From NCBI GenBank assembly GCA_963210315.1, contig OY723259.1, positions 1,116,001 to 1,180,000 on the forward strand: a DNA stretch of 64,000 bases, written 5' to 3'. Position 1 is the first letter of the stretch, and every line of letters begins with the position of its first letter. Shown here in pieces: positions 9,901 through 18,505 of this stretch. Position numbers and translations under genes: made by a program. Source of the stretch: Rhynchopus euleeides (lineage: Eukaryota > Euglenozoa > Diplonemea > Diplonemida > Diplonemidae). The notes under the pieces were generated by a model. That model was not told the origin of the DNA, ran no database searches, and worked only from the letters and a program-made list of their open reading frames with translations.

Positions 9901-12900
9901 CAACAGAGGCGGGAGAGGTGCGCCGAAGGAGGAGCCCTTCCAGTCAGAGCGTGTTAGGTCGGCCTTCGAGAACATTGCGTGCTCCAGCCAGCAGTTGTGG
10001 AAGTGGCTGTCGTTCATGGAAGTCCCACACAGGCGAGCGTGGCGCACATCGCTGTCGTGCACGACCACACCCGTGAGGTCGCAGTCGAACACGTATCGCG
10101 TGCGCGCGGCGAGTGCCATCGCATTGGAAGCAGTCGCGGGGGATGCCGTGTCCCCGCCAGCATCACGGCTCGCCAGGACCAGCGGCAGCAGCTCGTCCGC
10201 CACTTTTGTGTCGCGCGCTTTGTATCCACGTGCGATCGCCGTGTCCGCAAAGTACTGCAGCACGTTCGGTGCATACTGGCTGAAGGTCCTGCGCACTTTC
10301 GACCCAAGCGTCTCGGCCACACCGCCCTTCCGTGACAGCCGGCGCGCCACAAGGAACTCCCCAAGCGTCTTGTGACGGAAGGCAAACGCGCTGCTCTCCT
10401 CCTCGAAGCTCTCCACACGGAAGGGCAGCACCCGGAACGCCTCGTCCGCCTCCGGACGATCCACCTTGTCCTCCTTCAACAGGCGCGCCCACTCCCTCCC
10501 CAGCACTCCCTGCCACGTCTGTGCCTCCAGCATCGCGCACGCAATCAGCTCCCCCACCTGCAGCACCTCCTCCACGCGCGCTGCTCCAGCCGCCCCCTGA
10601 CGCAACTGACCCAACTCCATCTCCACATACCTCTGCAGGTACGCCTCGTACACCACCACGTCACTCAGGCTCTGCTGTGCCTGTGTGCTGCATGATGACA
10701 GGTCGTGCTGAGCGTAACACGCCATGTGAAGAAGGAATGGGTTGCGCAGCTGCGATAACACTGCCATCTCAGTGTCTGAGACCGTGTGTGGAGGAACTGG
10801 CTTCAGCGGTGGTGTACTATTTCCGCCCGCACGCTGCTGCGCCGCCTTCTGCCACTCCAAGAAGCCCGCCTGCTGCGACAGCGCCACAAGCACGACACGC
10901 AGCGGCACTGATGACCCTGCAGCATGCGGTGTGCCGCCTCTGCCTTCCAGCACTGACATCACCGCCTCGGCTGCAGCCTGCACACATGTGCTCTCGTTTC
11001 CCTGCACCCCGTTGCCTGGAGAAGCAACCTCAACAGCAGTCCCGCCCTCTGCCTGTTGGTCCGCTGCCGTTGTGTGTGTCGGTGTGGCCATGCTGGTGTT
11101 GCCACCGGTGCTGTCGCCGTCACCACCAGCCAGCACCCACGCCCGCTCCACAATCGCCACCACCAGGGCTCGGTCGCTGAGCGGCACCGTTGTATCAGCT
11201 GCACCGCATGTGTCGCCCACCTCGGCGGCCAGCTGCCGCTGCTCGTCCGCAGTGAAGCACGCGTCCACCCGCTGCTGCTCCGCCTTCGCCACCTGTGCCG
11301 CACGCACCTTCCTGATGTACGTCACCGCGTCTGCCTGCGTGAAGGGCTGCATGTGGAGCGACCTCGTCCCGTCCCCACACACTTGCGACGCCGTGTGATT
11401 CACGCTCTTCAGGTACTCGCCACGCGTCGTCACAATCACGCTGCACTGTTTCGCACACCACGGGTGCAGCCGCAGCACCCCTTGCCCGCCACTCTCCTTG
11501 TATGCGTCCCTCAAATGCTCCTGCGTCAGCCCCACCTCGTCCAGCGAGTCCAGGATCACCACAACGTCGTACACACTGCTCAGGTGCTCCAACGCAGCCT
11601 CCTCCAGCCCGAACGACGTCCGGATGAACTTGTCAACCCCGGCGTGTGTGGTGAAGGTGGACGCACCAATCGACGGCAGCGCCACAAACACAGGGAACAC
11701 GGGCTTCTTTCTCTGTGGCGTCTTCTTCTCCTGCAGCAGGTGGCACAGAACCGCAACCGCCGCAGATGTCTTCCCGGTGCCTCCGTCCCCGACCAGGCAC
11801 AGCGGGTGGCGCCGCGTCTCCCTCGCCCCCTCCTCCGCAGCCCCGTCTGCCGCCAGCCACTCGTCCACCTCGTGCAGCAGCATCCTCGTCTCCGACTCCG
11901 CCACATGTGTGTCGTCCCCGACCCTGCCCTCCACGTAACCCTCCAGGAACTCCGCGAAGAGCGACGCCGTGTGTTTCAGCACCTGCCGCACCGCCTCAAC
12001 CTGGTCCGCCACATCAACCGACTGCGTATGCCCCTGTGTCTGCACAGCGGTGCTGGCGTCGCTCTTGTCGCTCTCGTTGTCGTTGTTGTTGCTCTGCCCA
12101 GCCACCTCTTGCATCACAATCACGTCGAACGGCTGCCCCACCATGCGCAGCAGCGTCGGGGACAGCTTCCACTGCACCCGGAACTCGATGTTGCTGTCGT
12201 ACAGCAGCTCCGCCTCCTGCGGGAACACGCTTGCGAACCCCACCTCCGCCGCACCCTGCTTCGCCACAATCACAAAGAACGTCCCCGCCTTCCCGTACAT
12301 AAAGGTCTTTGCCACATCCTGCTCCCGCGTCGTCGACGTGAAGGCGTTCCACACCACCGACGTCCCCACCTTGTACTGCGCCGACACGTTCACGTTGATC
12401 CCGCGGAACACCGTGGTCAGACTCGGCCGCCTGCTCCGGATCAGCCGCGTCAGCTTCGTCATCAGCGGCTGGAACGTTGCGACCACGTGCAGCTGTGCTA
12501 GTGCAGGATCAAGCTCGAACACGCTGTCTGTCGCCGACTCCCGTGCTTGCTTCGACAGCCCGATCGTCCGCATCGCGTGGTTCATCCCGAAGTACAATGC
12601 CGGCCGCATGTACTTCGCCCCGCGGTTCCTCAGCACATCCTCGTCGGTGATGTCTTCGTGGTACTTGCCGACTGTGGGCACACCATCTGCATTGCATACA
12701 AGGTCGCCCGTCGCAGCGTCGATCCGGTACTCCACGCAGTCGCAGGTGAAGAGGTAGCCTGCACACAGATGCTCGAACCAGTCGCGCACCGCCATCCAGT
12801 CCTCGATCTCGTCTGGCGTTGCCTCCACACGCCGCAGCACCCGCTGCACAACAAACCGCAGCCCCAGCAGCATGCTGTTGACGTGCTCTTCCCGGTACCC

Positions 12901-13572
12901 GAGATCCGGGTGCACCTCCAGCAGCTGCACCAGCCACTCCAGCAGCGGTGCCTCGCACGCCTTGTTGTTGCGTGTGAAGCAGATCTTCCGCCCGTCCACG
13001 TGGTTCTGCAGCCGCTCGCTCGTCTTGTCCTTGTCGCCAGGTTTGCGTGTGTGGACCTCCTGTGGCGAATGCTGGGCCTGCGACTGGCCCTGCAGCTGAG
13101 GTGCCTCTGATGCAGTGCGGGCAGCAGCACCAGCAGCAGCAACTGTGGGAACACGTTTCATCAAACACGGCCACTCGTCCGTGAGGAAGTGCCGCAGCCT
13201 GCTGGCCACCTCTGCCTGCATCTCCTTGACTTGCTCGCGGAGCGCCGCCAGCAGCCGACTGCGTGTGCCTTCATGACGGTGCTGCAGCGCGTACCACACC
13301 GGTGTGCGCCCCTCCCCGTCCGAAACGCTGTTTGCCCCGCACTCCCCCACCAGAAACTCTGCTGCTTCGGCAGCACCGGCAACCCCCCTGCACGCGAGAT
13401 GCAACACCTCGTGCAGCAGCGTCCGCCCGGTGTGTGTATCCGCCGCCTTCGCGTCTGCTCTGTGCTGCTCCGCCAGCTGCCGCCACTTGCCGCCCTCCAG
13501 TGCCTCCGTCACTTCTCGTGCACTGCCCCACCACGGCCGGCCGTGCCCCTGCACACTCGCACTCGCCCCCAT
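3361..13572 (-). CDS. Giant STAND receptor: ankyrin-ART-NACHT-WD40 protein
   Basis: About 3,403 residues if translation starts at the ATG at 13572. That start gives MGASAS, a good N-myristoylation signal; the frame stays open upstream but without ATG. Order of regions: ankyrin-like segment (residues about 48-105), arginine-type ADP-ribosyltransferase (about 385-475, with FRG, FTSTT and the QEAE glutamates forming an R-S-ExE triad), NACHT ATPase (Walker A GDGGTGKTS near 595-604, Walker B ILDSLDEVG near 672-680), pentapeptide-like stretch (about 1159-1217), then about 52 WD40 repeats of 41-42 residues to the end. NACHT-WD40 proteins are signal-transducing ATPases; in fungi they act in non-self recognition. 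Here the ART suggests an effector that modifies proteins, possibly at a membrane. The C-terminus is truncated by a small duplication, and further WD40 repeats lie beyond it. Confidence 0.85.
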   Translation of the reverse strand: MGASASVQGHGRPWWGSAREVTEALEGGKWRQLAEQHRADAKAADTHTGRTLLHEVLHLACRGVAGAAEAAEFLVGECGANSVSDGEGRTPVWYALQHRHEGTRSRLLAALREQVKEMQAEVASRLRHFLTDEWPCLMKRVPTVAAAGAAARTASEAPQLQGQSQAQHSPQEVHTRKPGDKDKTSERLQNHVDGRKICFTRNNKACEAPLLEWLVQLLEVHPDLGYREEHVNSMLLGLRFVVQRVLRRVEATPDEIEDWMAVRDWFEHLCAGYLFTCDCVEYRIDAATGDLVCNADGVPTVGKYHEDITDEDVLRNRGAKYMRPALYFGMNHAMRTIGLSKQARESATDSVFELDPALAQLHVVATFQPLMTKLTRLIRSRRPSLTTVFRGINVNVSAQYKVGTSVVWNAFTSTTREQDVAKTFMYGKAGTFFVIVAKQGAAEVGFASVFPQEAELLYDSNIEFRVQWKLSPTLLRMVGQPFDVIVMQEVAGQSNNNDNESDKSDASTAVQTQGHTQSVDVADQVEAVRQVLKHTASLFAEFLEGYVEGRVGDDTHVAESETRMLLHEVDEWLAADGAAEEGARETRRHPLCLVGDGGTGKTSAAVAVLCHLLQEKKTPQRKKPVFPVFVALPSIGASTFTTHAGVDKFIRTSFGLEEAALEHLSSVYDVVVILDSLDEVGLTQEHLRDAYKESGGQGVLRLHPWCAKQCSVIVTTRGEYLKSVNHTASQVCGDGTRSLHMQPFTQADAVTYIRKVRAAQVAKAEQQRVDACFTADEQRQLAAEVGDTCGAADTTVPLSDRALVVAIVERAWVLAGGDGDSTGGNTSMATPTHTTAADQQAEGGTAVEVASPGNGVQGNESTCVQAAAEAVMSVLEGRGGTPHAAGSSVPLRVVLVALSQQAGFLEWQKAAQQRAGGNSTPPLKPVPPHTVSDTEMAVLSQLRNPFLLHMACYAQHDLSSCSTQAQQSLSDVVVYEAYLQRYVEMELGQLRQGAAGAARVEEVLQVGELIACAMLEAQTWQGVLGREWARLLKEDKVDRPEADEAFRVLPFRVESFEEESSAFAFRHKTLGEFLVARRLSRKGGVAETLGSKVRRTFSQYAPNVLQYFADTAIARGYKARDTKVADELLPLVLASRDAGGDTASPATASNAMALAARTRYVFDCDLTGVVVHDSDVRHARLCGTSMNDSHFHNCWLEHAMFSKADLTRSDWKGSSFGAPLPPLLGHTDEVYTVAVTRDGSKIISGSGDKSVRVWDASTGKELQKLEGHTSDVYTVAVTRDGSKIISGSGDKSVRVWDASTGKELQKLEGHTSWVSTVAVTPDGSKIISGSRDKSVRVWDASTGKELQKLEGHTSYVNTVAVTPDGSKIISGSLDKSVRVWDASTGKELQKLEGHTSSVNTVAVTPDGSKIISGSDDTSVRVWDASTGKELQKLEGHTSYVNTVAVTPDGSKIISGSLDKSVRVWDASTGKELQKLEGHTSSVNTVAVTPDGSKIISGSLDKSVRVWDASTGKELQKLEGHTSSVNTVAVTPDGSKIISGSDDTSVRVWDASTGKELQKLEGHTSYVNTVAVTPDGSKIISGSLDKSVRVWDASTGKELQKLEGHTSSVNTVAVTPDGSKIISGSLDKSVRVWDASTGKELQKLEGHTYVNTVAVTPDGSKIISGSDDTSVRVWDASTGKELQKLEGHTSYVNTVAVTPDGSKIISGSLDKSVRVWDASTGKELQKLEGHTSSVNTVAVTPDGSKIISGSDDTSVRVWDASTGKELQKLEGHTSYVNTVAVTPDGSKIISGSLDKSVRVWDASTGKELQKLEGHTSSVNTVAVTPDGSKIISGSLDKSVRVWDASTGKELQKLEGHTSSVNTVAVTPDGSKIISGSDDTSVRVWDASTGKELQKLEGHTSYVNTVAVTPDGSKIISGSLDKSVRVWDASTGKELQKLEGHTSSVNTVAVTPDGSKIISGSLDKSVRVWDASTGKELQKLEGHTYVNTVAVTPDGSKIISGSDDTSVRVWDASTGKELQKLEGHTSYVNTVAVTPDGSKIISGSDDTSVRVWDASTGKELQKLEGHTSYVNTVAVTPDGSKIISGSLDKSVRVWDASTGKELQKLEGHTYVNTVAVTRDGSKIISGSRDKSVRVWDASTGKELQKLEGHTSYVNTVAVTPDGSKIISGSDDTSVRVWDASTGKELQKLEGHTYVNTVAVTRDGSKIISGSRDKSVRVWDASTGKELQKLEGHTSYVNTVAVTPDGSKIISGSDDKSVRVWDASTGKELQKLEGHTSWVSTVAVTPDGSKIISGSRDKSVRVWDASTGKELQKLEGHTSYVNTVAVTPDGSKIISGSLDKSVRVWDASTGKELQKLEGHTSSVNTVAVTPDGSKIISGSDDTSVRVWDASTGKELQKLEGHTSYVNTVAVTPDGSKIISGSLDKSVRVWDASTGKELQKLEGHTSSVNTVAVTPDGSKIISGSLDKSVRVWDASTGKELQKLEGHTSSVNTVAVTPDGSKIISGSDDTSVRVWDASTGKELQKLEGHTSYVNTVAVTPDGSKIISGSLDKSVRVWDASTGKELQKLEGHTSSVNTVAVTPDGSKIISGSLDKSVRVWDASTGKELQKLEGHTYVNTVAVTPDGSKIISGSDDTSVRVWDASTGKELQKLEGHTSYVNTVAVTPDGSKIISGSDDTSVRVWDASTGKELQKLEGHTSYVNTVAVTPDGSKIISGSLDKSVRVWDASTGKELQKLEGHTYVNTVAVTRDGSKIISGSRDKSVRVWDASTGKELQKLEGHTSYVNTVAVTPDGSKIISGSDDTSVRVWDASTGKELQKLEGHTYVNTVAVTRDGSKIISGSRDKSVRVWDASTGKELQKLEGHTSYVNTVAVTPDGSKIISGSLDKSVRVWDASTGKELQKLEGHTSSVNTVAVTPDGSKIISGSLDKSVRVWDASTGKELQKLEGHTYVNTVAVTRDGSKIISGSRDKSVRVWDASTGKELQKLEGHTSYVNTVAVTPDGSKIISGSDDTSVRVWDASTGKELQKLEGHTYVNTVAVTRDGSKIISGSRDKSVRVWDASTGKELQKLEGHTSYVNTVAVTPDGSKIISGSDDTSVRVWDASTGKELQKLEGHTYVNTVAVTRDGSKIISGSRDKSVRVWDASTGKELQKLEGHTSYVNTVAVTPDGSKIISGSDDTSVRVWDASTGKELQKLEGHTSSVNTVAVTPDGSKIISGSDDTSVRVWDASTGKELQKLEGHTYVNTVAVTPDGSKIISGSDDTSVRVWDASTGKELQKLEGHTSSVNTVAVTPDGSKIISGSRDKSVRVWDASTGKELEKLEGHTSSVNTVAVTPDGSKIISGSDDTSVRVWDASTGKELQKLEGHTSYVNTVAVAPDGSKIISGSRDNSVRVWDASTGKELCINRQGAAEA

Positions 13573-13790
13573 CCCGCCCACCGACTTGTGATCTCTCTCG
13601 TCTCTCTCTGCCCTTCGTACCGCTTGTGTAAGGTGTAAGTTATAAGGTGTAATGTACAATGTACAATGTGCAGCGTCCACTGCCTGCCTGCACGGTGTGT
13701 GTGTGTGTTGAAACCAGTTCAAGGTGGTGTCTGTCTAGCGCGCGTGTGTGTGTGTGTGAAACTAGCGACAACGAGAAAGCGGCCCCGCTC

Positions 13791-13884
13791 ACGTGGCGCT
13801 TGCTTCGGTACACGCCTGCGTGGGCTGGGGCTTCAGGGGGGCACGCTAGCGGCACATTGTCAAGCGCTTGAGAGAGAGAGAGAG
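13791..13884 (+). repeat. Dispersed repeat with (GA)n tail, copy 1
   Basis: A roughly 90-bp sequence (core GCGTGGGCTGGGGCTTCAGG, then GCACGCTAGCGGCAC and CAAGCGCTTGAGAGAG) ends in a GA microsatellite. The same unit is found in inverted orientation at 31234-31343. It lies about 220 bp upstream of the receptor start codon. The microsatellite tail resembles that of a SINE, but no tRNA-like promoter boxes are evident. Confidence 0.6.
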
Positions 13885-14802
13885 GGATGAGCAGGGTGGG
13901 GGGATCTCTTCCAATAGCACAAGGCATTGGCGAATAGGGGTGCCCTTCAAGCGCATCCCGACAGATTCAGGCGGCAGAAGAGGCTTTCCCAAGCCCCCTG
14001 GTTGACTTGGATATTCGGTTTGCAAACGCCCAGCGATGGTTTGCCACCAAGGGGCGCAGCGAGTGTGCGGCGTTTCTCATCACAAATGTAACACAGGGCA
14101 ACATCAGAAGCTATAATGAGCACGCCTTGCCACACAGCGCCTGGATTGGAAAACCCAGGACACTGCCGCTGCCCTTGGGAGCAAGGTATGGAGGGGGGCA
14201 AGCTTCCCACAACGAACCACCCACCTCCCAGTAGACTCCAGGGCTGGCTCGCCCACCTCTGCTCCGGGGCAGGGCCTCGGGATGCTGTGGGGCGTATAGG
14301 ATGCGACCACAGGCACAATAGACAGGGTGCCGGGGCGCTGGCTTGGCGCTGCCGCAGTCGCCGCATTTGCCGCCTTGTCAGCTTTGCAAGCCAGGCACCG
14401 GCACACAGCCCACAGCACAATAGCGGTGCCAGAAGGGCTGACGGAGTCCTCTTCTGGCCCTGGTCGTGCCTCTCCACCACATGCAGGGAAGCGACGCACG
14501 TGGGAAGCACACGAGATAGCGGGGTGGGATGGGAGGGAGCACCGCACAACTAGTAGCAGTAGAGCAGCGGGGCACGGTGCAGTGCGCAGGGTGCCTGCAC
14601 ACGCTAGAAACAACAACACGGTGCAGCAACAGAGTAGGGCGCCACACACTTCGGAGAAAGGCGGCGGCAGGCACAACGCCAACAGCTTGCCGCACGTGGG
14701 GGAGAACCCGCGGTAGAGAGAGCGCCAGCACGCCTCACGCCTCGATGCACCACATGGCGTAATACCCTCAGGCTGCAGGCTCCGAGAAGGTACTGCCAGT
14801 AC
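13885..14802. other. No recognised gene
   Basis: Overlapping reading frames on both strands are rich in Cys, Ala and Arg and match no family I know. The minus-strand side may hold further exons or an intron of the Cys-rich secreted protein that starts at 15050, but I could not place exon borders. Confidence 0.4.
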
Positions 14803-15050
14803 CAGCACTGCACATGTCCAGCCGGGCACTCAGAGCACACGGGGGCGGGAACAGGTGTCGCCTCGACACACACACCAGGTCCGTCAGTGAGGAGGTCGTT
14901 CTTCTTGCACACAAGGCCCTTGGCACAGACCCTGACGTCGCACGGGTTGGGCATCAGACCACCCTCGCACTCCTCGTTGAGCTGAGAGATGGTGTCGCAG
15001 GCCTGTGCCGTTGCCACGCACAGCAGCACCAATGCGGAGGACATCTTCAT
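14803..15050 (-). CDS. Secreted cysteine-rich protein, first exon
   Basis: The ATG at 15050 opens a typical signal peptide (MKMSS, then a hydrophobic ALVLLCVATAQA core, predicted cleavage before CD). The following mature part is rich in cysteines (NEECEGG, NPCDVRVCAKGLVCKK, GVCVEA, APVCSECPAGHVQC), spaced like a small disulphide-bonded extracellular domain. The frame continues past 14803 but becomes implausible. A GTACTG donor at 14802-14801 is one possible exon end, so this is probably the first exon of a spliced gene. No named family is recognised. A secreted or cell-surface role is inferred from the signal peptide and cysteines only. Confidence 0.55.
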
Positions 15051-15773
15051 AGTTTGTTGCACGTTTGCCTGTTGGTGGTACATGTCATTGTGCACAAGTC
15101 CAGTGAGCCTCACACCCCGCCCACGAGTGACGCCGCAGGGTGCTGAGGGTGTGTCTGGGTGTGGGTGGTTGGTGCTGCTGCCTCTGCTTCTCATCACGAC
15201 AAGCCGTCATCAGTCGTCACAACACGAGTGCACGGTTGTGCAGGACTCGACAGGTTGAGGCAAAACGCGTTGCGCCTCATTGTGTCCCGCAGGCACGCTG
15301 CCCACTGCAGCTTCGGTAGGACGGGGTGCCAACGCAACCACACCCACACGCAGCAGCAACGGGCAGCCTCCTGCATGGCCAGCAGTGCAGCTTCCACAAG
15401 GCAAGAGGGCGACGCTGGGTTAGCTGGCCCTCTCGGCTAACTGTCCCACAAGGAAGCCTGTTGTCGGTCCTCCCGGAAGGGGTACCAAGACAGTGGTATC
15501 TCCGCCTGCAATGGGTCTGGTTGAGTCGAACTCTCAGGGTGCCGCAGGGCACAGCACGAAAGTGCGGCCAATCGACTCCCCTCAGGGCACACAAACTCAC
15601 CCAATGTCGGACAACGGGTCTTCACCCCGGTGCTGAAAACGGCGCGTTTCTTTGGTGCATCTCCTCCTGTTGACGGTATTGAGGAAATGGCGATCCATTG
15701 CCGATTACTATTTTCCGAACACTTGCCGGACACCCCCCCACCCCGGACGGAGGCAGACGTGACGTCACTTGCT
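15051..15773. other. Intergenic between two minus-strand genes
   Basis: Holds the 5' flank of the Cys-rich gene and the 3' flank of the zinc-ribbon gene. I see no further gene, repeat or RNA. Confidence 0.5.
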
Positions 15774-17054
15774 TCAGATGGGCGTTGCCGTGTCAAAGGA
15801 CTTGAGCCCCCCCACCGCCGAAAGGGCTGTCAAGGGGCTCAGGACGAGGTCGCCCCCATCCATCATCGACAACCCCGACAACCCCGACTGCCCCATGGTC
15901 ATGCTCGCACCGATCTGCAGGTGCATATCCGAGTCGTTCCCTGAAAACCTGCTGAAGTGGCACGAGTCCTCCCCGACAGCATCCCCCTTCTCCCACAGCT
16001 TGGCATTCCCCCCGGACACCAAGCGGCGGAAGGTGCGCGCCGTGAACCCGCCGTTCGCTGGGGAGTGCAGAAGATACTTGGGGAGATCCTTCCCCGACAC
16101 GCCCTTCCGCAGATACAACGCCTGCTTCTCCGCCTCAGTCGGCGGCGCCGGCGGCTCCTCCACATGAACGGGGCGAACGGACAGCCTGACGCTGTGGTCC
16201 TTCTGCTCCGCACGGGTCAGCTTCATACACTTCCTCTTCGCACCCCCCTCCTCCGCACGAACGCGCGCCTTCTCACGCTGGTGTGAAACGTCAACTGTCG
16301 ACAGCAGCTCTGCGACAAACACCCTCTCGCTCTCCGGCAGCACCGGCGACACACACTCCTCCGGCGGCAGGTGCACCGGCGGGCGCGGCGAGAAGCAACT
16401 CCCAACCTGGGGCACATGCATCACCGGCTTCCGCGCAGCGCTGGTCGCCTCGATCCCCCTGCGATACGCCCTGCCCGTCTCCTCCCACGAGCGTGTCTGC
16501 GTGGCCCTGCTCCGCAGGGCACTGCCGTGCTGCACGTCGTCCTGCCTGTAGTAATACGCCTGCCCGCCATAGGAAGGGATCTCCCCGAAGAACCCGCGGT
16601 TGCCCAGGTAGGTGCCGTGGAAGGAGTCGGAGAGGATGGTCCCCTCGTCCTCCACTGCGTTGCTCTTGCGGTAGGCGATGGGGACGTAGCTCTCGGTGCT
16701 GACGACGAAGCCACGGAAGGCGCTGCGGACTGCCTTGAGGAGGACCCTGTCGTTGGAGCGGAGGCGGATGCGCGTATCGTTGGCATAGCTCCCGCACTTC
16801 GTGCAGAACCTGGCGTGCATCGAGACGACTGCGCCGCATTCCTCACACCCGCTGGGGTGTTTCCCCCGCGGCTTCTTCACCAAGACCCCCCCGCATGCGT
16901 TGCAGAAGCATGCCACAGGGGTGGCGCCGTCCTTCCCGCACGACGGGCAGAACTTCTCGGCGGTGCAGGGGGCAGGTTCCGGCGGGGGGCGGGGATGGCG
17001 CTGTGCGTTGCCTTTCTTCAGCTCCCGGGATGGGGTTGCCCGGAGGGGCGGCAT
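15774..17054 (-). CDS. Double zinc-ribbon protein, function unknown
   Basis: A single open frame of 426 residues. Residues about 36-86 form two zinc ribbons: CPSC, 11 residues, CNAC; then CEEC, 10 residues, CTKC. This is the pattern of double zinc-ribbon proteins. The remainder has no recognisable domain. It is basic and charged in the middle (KARVRAEEGGAKRKCMK) and has a Gly/Met/Ser-rich C-terminus. The zinc ribbons suggest protein or nucleic-acid binding, but the partner cannot be guessed. The start chosen is the first ATG; an upstream exon is possible. A 34-base poly-G run lies 136-169 bp upstream of this start. Confidence 0.7.
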   Translation of the reverse strand: MPPLRATPSRELKKGNAQRHPRPPPEPAPCTAEKFCPSCGKDGATPVACFCNACGGVLVKKPRGKHPSGCEECGAVVSMHARFCTKCGSYANDTRIRLRSNDRVLLKAVRSAFRGFVVSTESYVPIAYRKSNAVEDEGTILSDSFHGTYLGNRGFFGEIPSYGGQAYYYRQDDVQHGSALRSRATQTRSWEETGRAYRRGIEATSAARKPVMHVPQVGSCFSPRPPVHLPPEECVSPVLPESERVFVAELLSTVDVSHQREKARVRAEEGGAKRKCMKLTRAEQKDHSVRLSVRPVHVEEPPAPPTEAEKQALYLRKGVSGKDLPKYLLHSPANGGFTARTFRRLVSGGNAKLWEKGDAVGEDSCHFSRFSGNDSDMHLQIGASMTMGQSGLSGLSMMDGGDLVLSPLTALSAVGGLKSFDTATPI

Positions 17055-17187
17055 CTCCGTGCGATGTGGAGCAGGAGAGAGCAGAGAAGGGGGCTACAGG
17101 CGTGGGTGGGCTGGGAGCATGGTGGGGGAGGAGGGGATGGGGGGGGGGCAGTGGCTGGGGTAATTTTCTGGGGGGTCGCTTACAGCC

Positions 17188-17189
<2 letters not shown>

Positions 17190-17223
<34 letters not shown>
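17190..17223 (+). repeat. 34-base uninterrupted G tract
   Basis: An unbroken run of about 34 G residues on the plus strand lies upstream of the minus-strand zinc-ribbon gene. Such a tract could form quadruplex DNA and mutate quickly in length. Its exact length may be uncertain from sequencing. Confidence 0.85.
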
Positions 17224-17416
17224 CTGGCGTGCAGGGTGCAGGCAGCGCGCGCAAATGCGGCCTGTTTCCGGGTGCCCGCGCGCTGCCGGCGACCGTGCAC
17301 CCGAGGTGCACGGTTTGGGCTGAATCTGGGTGACGTACGAGTAGGGCTCCCACCCTGAAAATGGCCTACCTGCGGTCACTCCAGGTACCTGACATCACCC
17401 GAAAGTGACCCAAAAT

Positions 17417-18290
17417 CAGCGGGACCCCCTCCTCGGGTGTTCCGAAACCCCTTTCTTTTGACTATTTGGAATCTGTGCAGATCGTAGTGGGGTCACACTG
17501 TGGGTCGAGGTGTCAAGCTTCACCCATGAAATGTGGGTCTGATTCAGGGTCTGGTCATAGGAGGCTGGCCCCAGGAGGATGTGACTGGGAGGCAGCCACA
17601 CCAGCCCACCCACCCAGCGGGACCCCCTCCTCGGGTATTCCAAAACCCCGTTCTTCTGAACGTTTGGAACTTTTGCGAATCGTAGTGGGGTCACTTTGTG
17701 GGTCTAGGAGCCAAACACCGTCCATGAAATGTGCCTCTGGTTCAGGGGCTGGTCCTAAGGGAATGTGACTGGGAGGCAGCCACACCCACCCACCCAGCGG
17801 GACCCCCTCCACGGGTGTTCCAAAACCCCTTTCTTTTGAACGTTTGGAATTTGTGCGGATCACAGTGGGGTCACTTTGGTGGTGTGCGAGCCAAGCATCA
17901 CCCATGAAACACGGGTCTAGTTCAGGGGCTGGTCAGCGTGGCTGGGAGGCAGTCAGCCCACACCCCACCCCACCCACCCAGTGGGACCCCCTCCTCGGGT
18001 GTTCCAAAACCCCTTTCTTTTGAAAGTTTGGAATTTTTGCGGATCACAGTGGGGTCACTTTGGTGGTGTACGAGCCAAGTTTCGCCCATGAAACGTGGGT
18101 CTGGTTCAGGGACTGGTCATGGGTGAAGGTGGCTGGGAGGCAGCCACCTTCACCAGCCACACCCCACCCCACCTACCCACCCAGCGGGACCCCCCCCTCG
18201 GATTTTCCAAAAACCCGTTCTTTGGGATATTTGGGATCCGTGCGAATCGTGGTGGGGTCATTTTGGCCATGGGGTGCCTATTGACACCAC
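17417..18290 (+). repeat. Tandem repeat, about five units of 180-203 bp
   Basis: Units begin near 17417, 17616, 17796, 17979 and 18182 with CAGCGGGACCCCCTCCTCGG or close variants. They continue through a conserved AACCCCTTTCTTTTGA core, a segment reading TTTGGAAT, and GTGGGGTCAC. Spacings are 199, 180, 183 and 203 bp. The copies have diverged at many positions, so the array is old compared with the WD40 array. No open frame is conserved across all units. Confidence 0.85.
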
Positions 18291-18505
18291 TTACTGGGAA
18301 ATGCCAATTGGGTAAAAGTACCCCCCCCTGTACAGGTACAAGGGGGGGGGGGGTCCTTTCCTACAGGTGCGGGAGGTAGCCAGTGTACCCCCCCCCCTGT
18401 CCCCCACTTTGCGAGGGACCCCCCCCCCGACCAGGGTGGGGGTCACCCAAAATTTCGAGAAAATCCTGGTGTCACCCTGAAAACCTGGGTCGCCAGCCTG
18501 ACCTC

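Noticed and set aside
3500-10375. Many plus-strand frames of 82-286 codons opposite the receptor gene
   Set aside because: They are periodic shadows of the minus-strand WD40 repeats, repeating the same antisense peptide.
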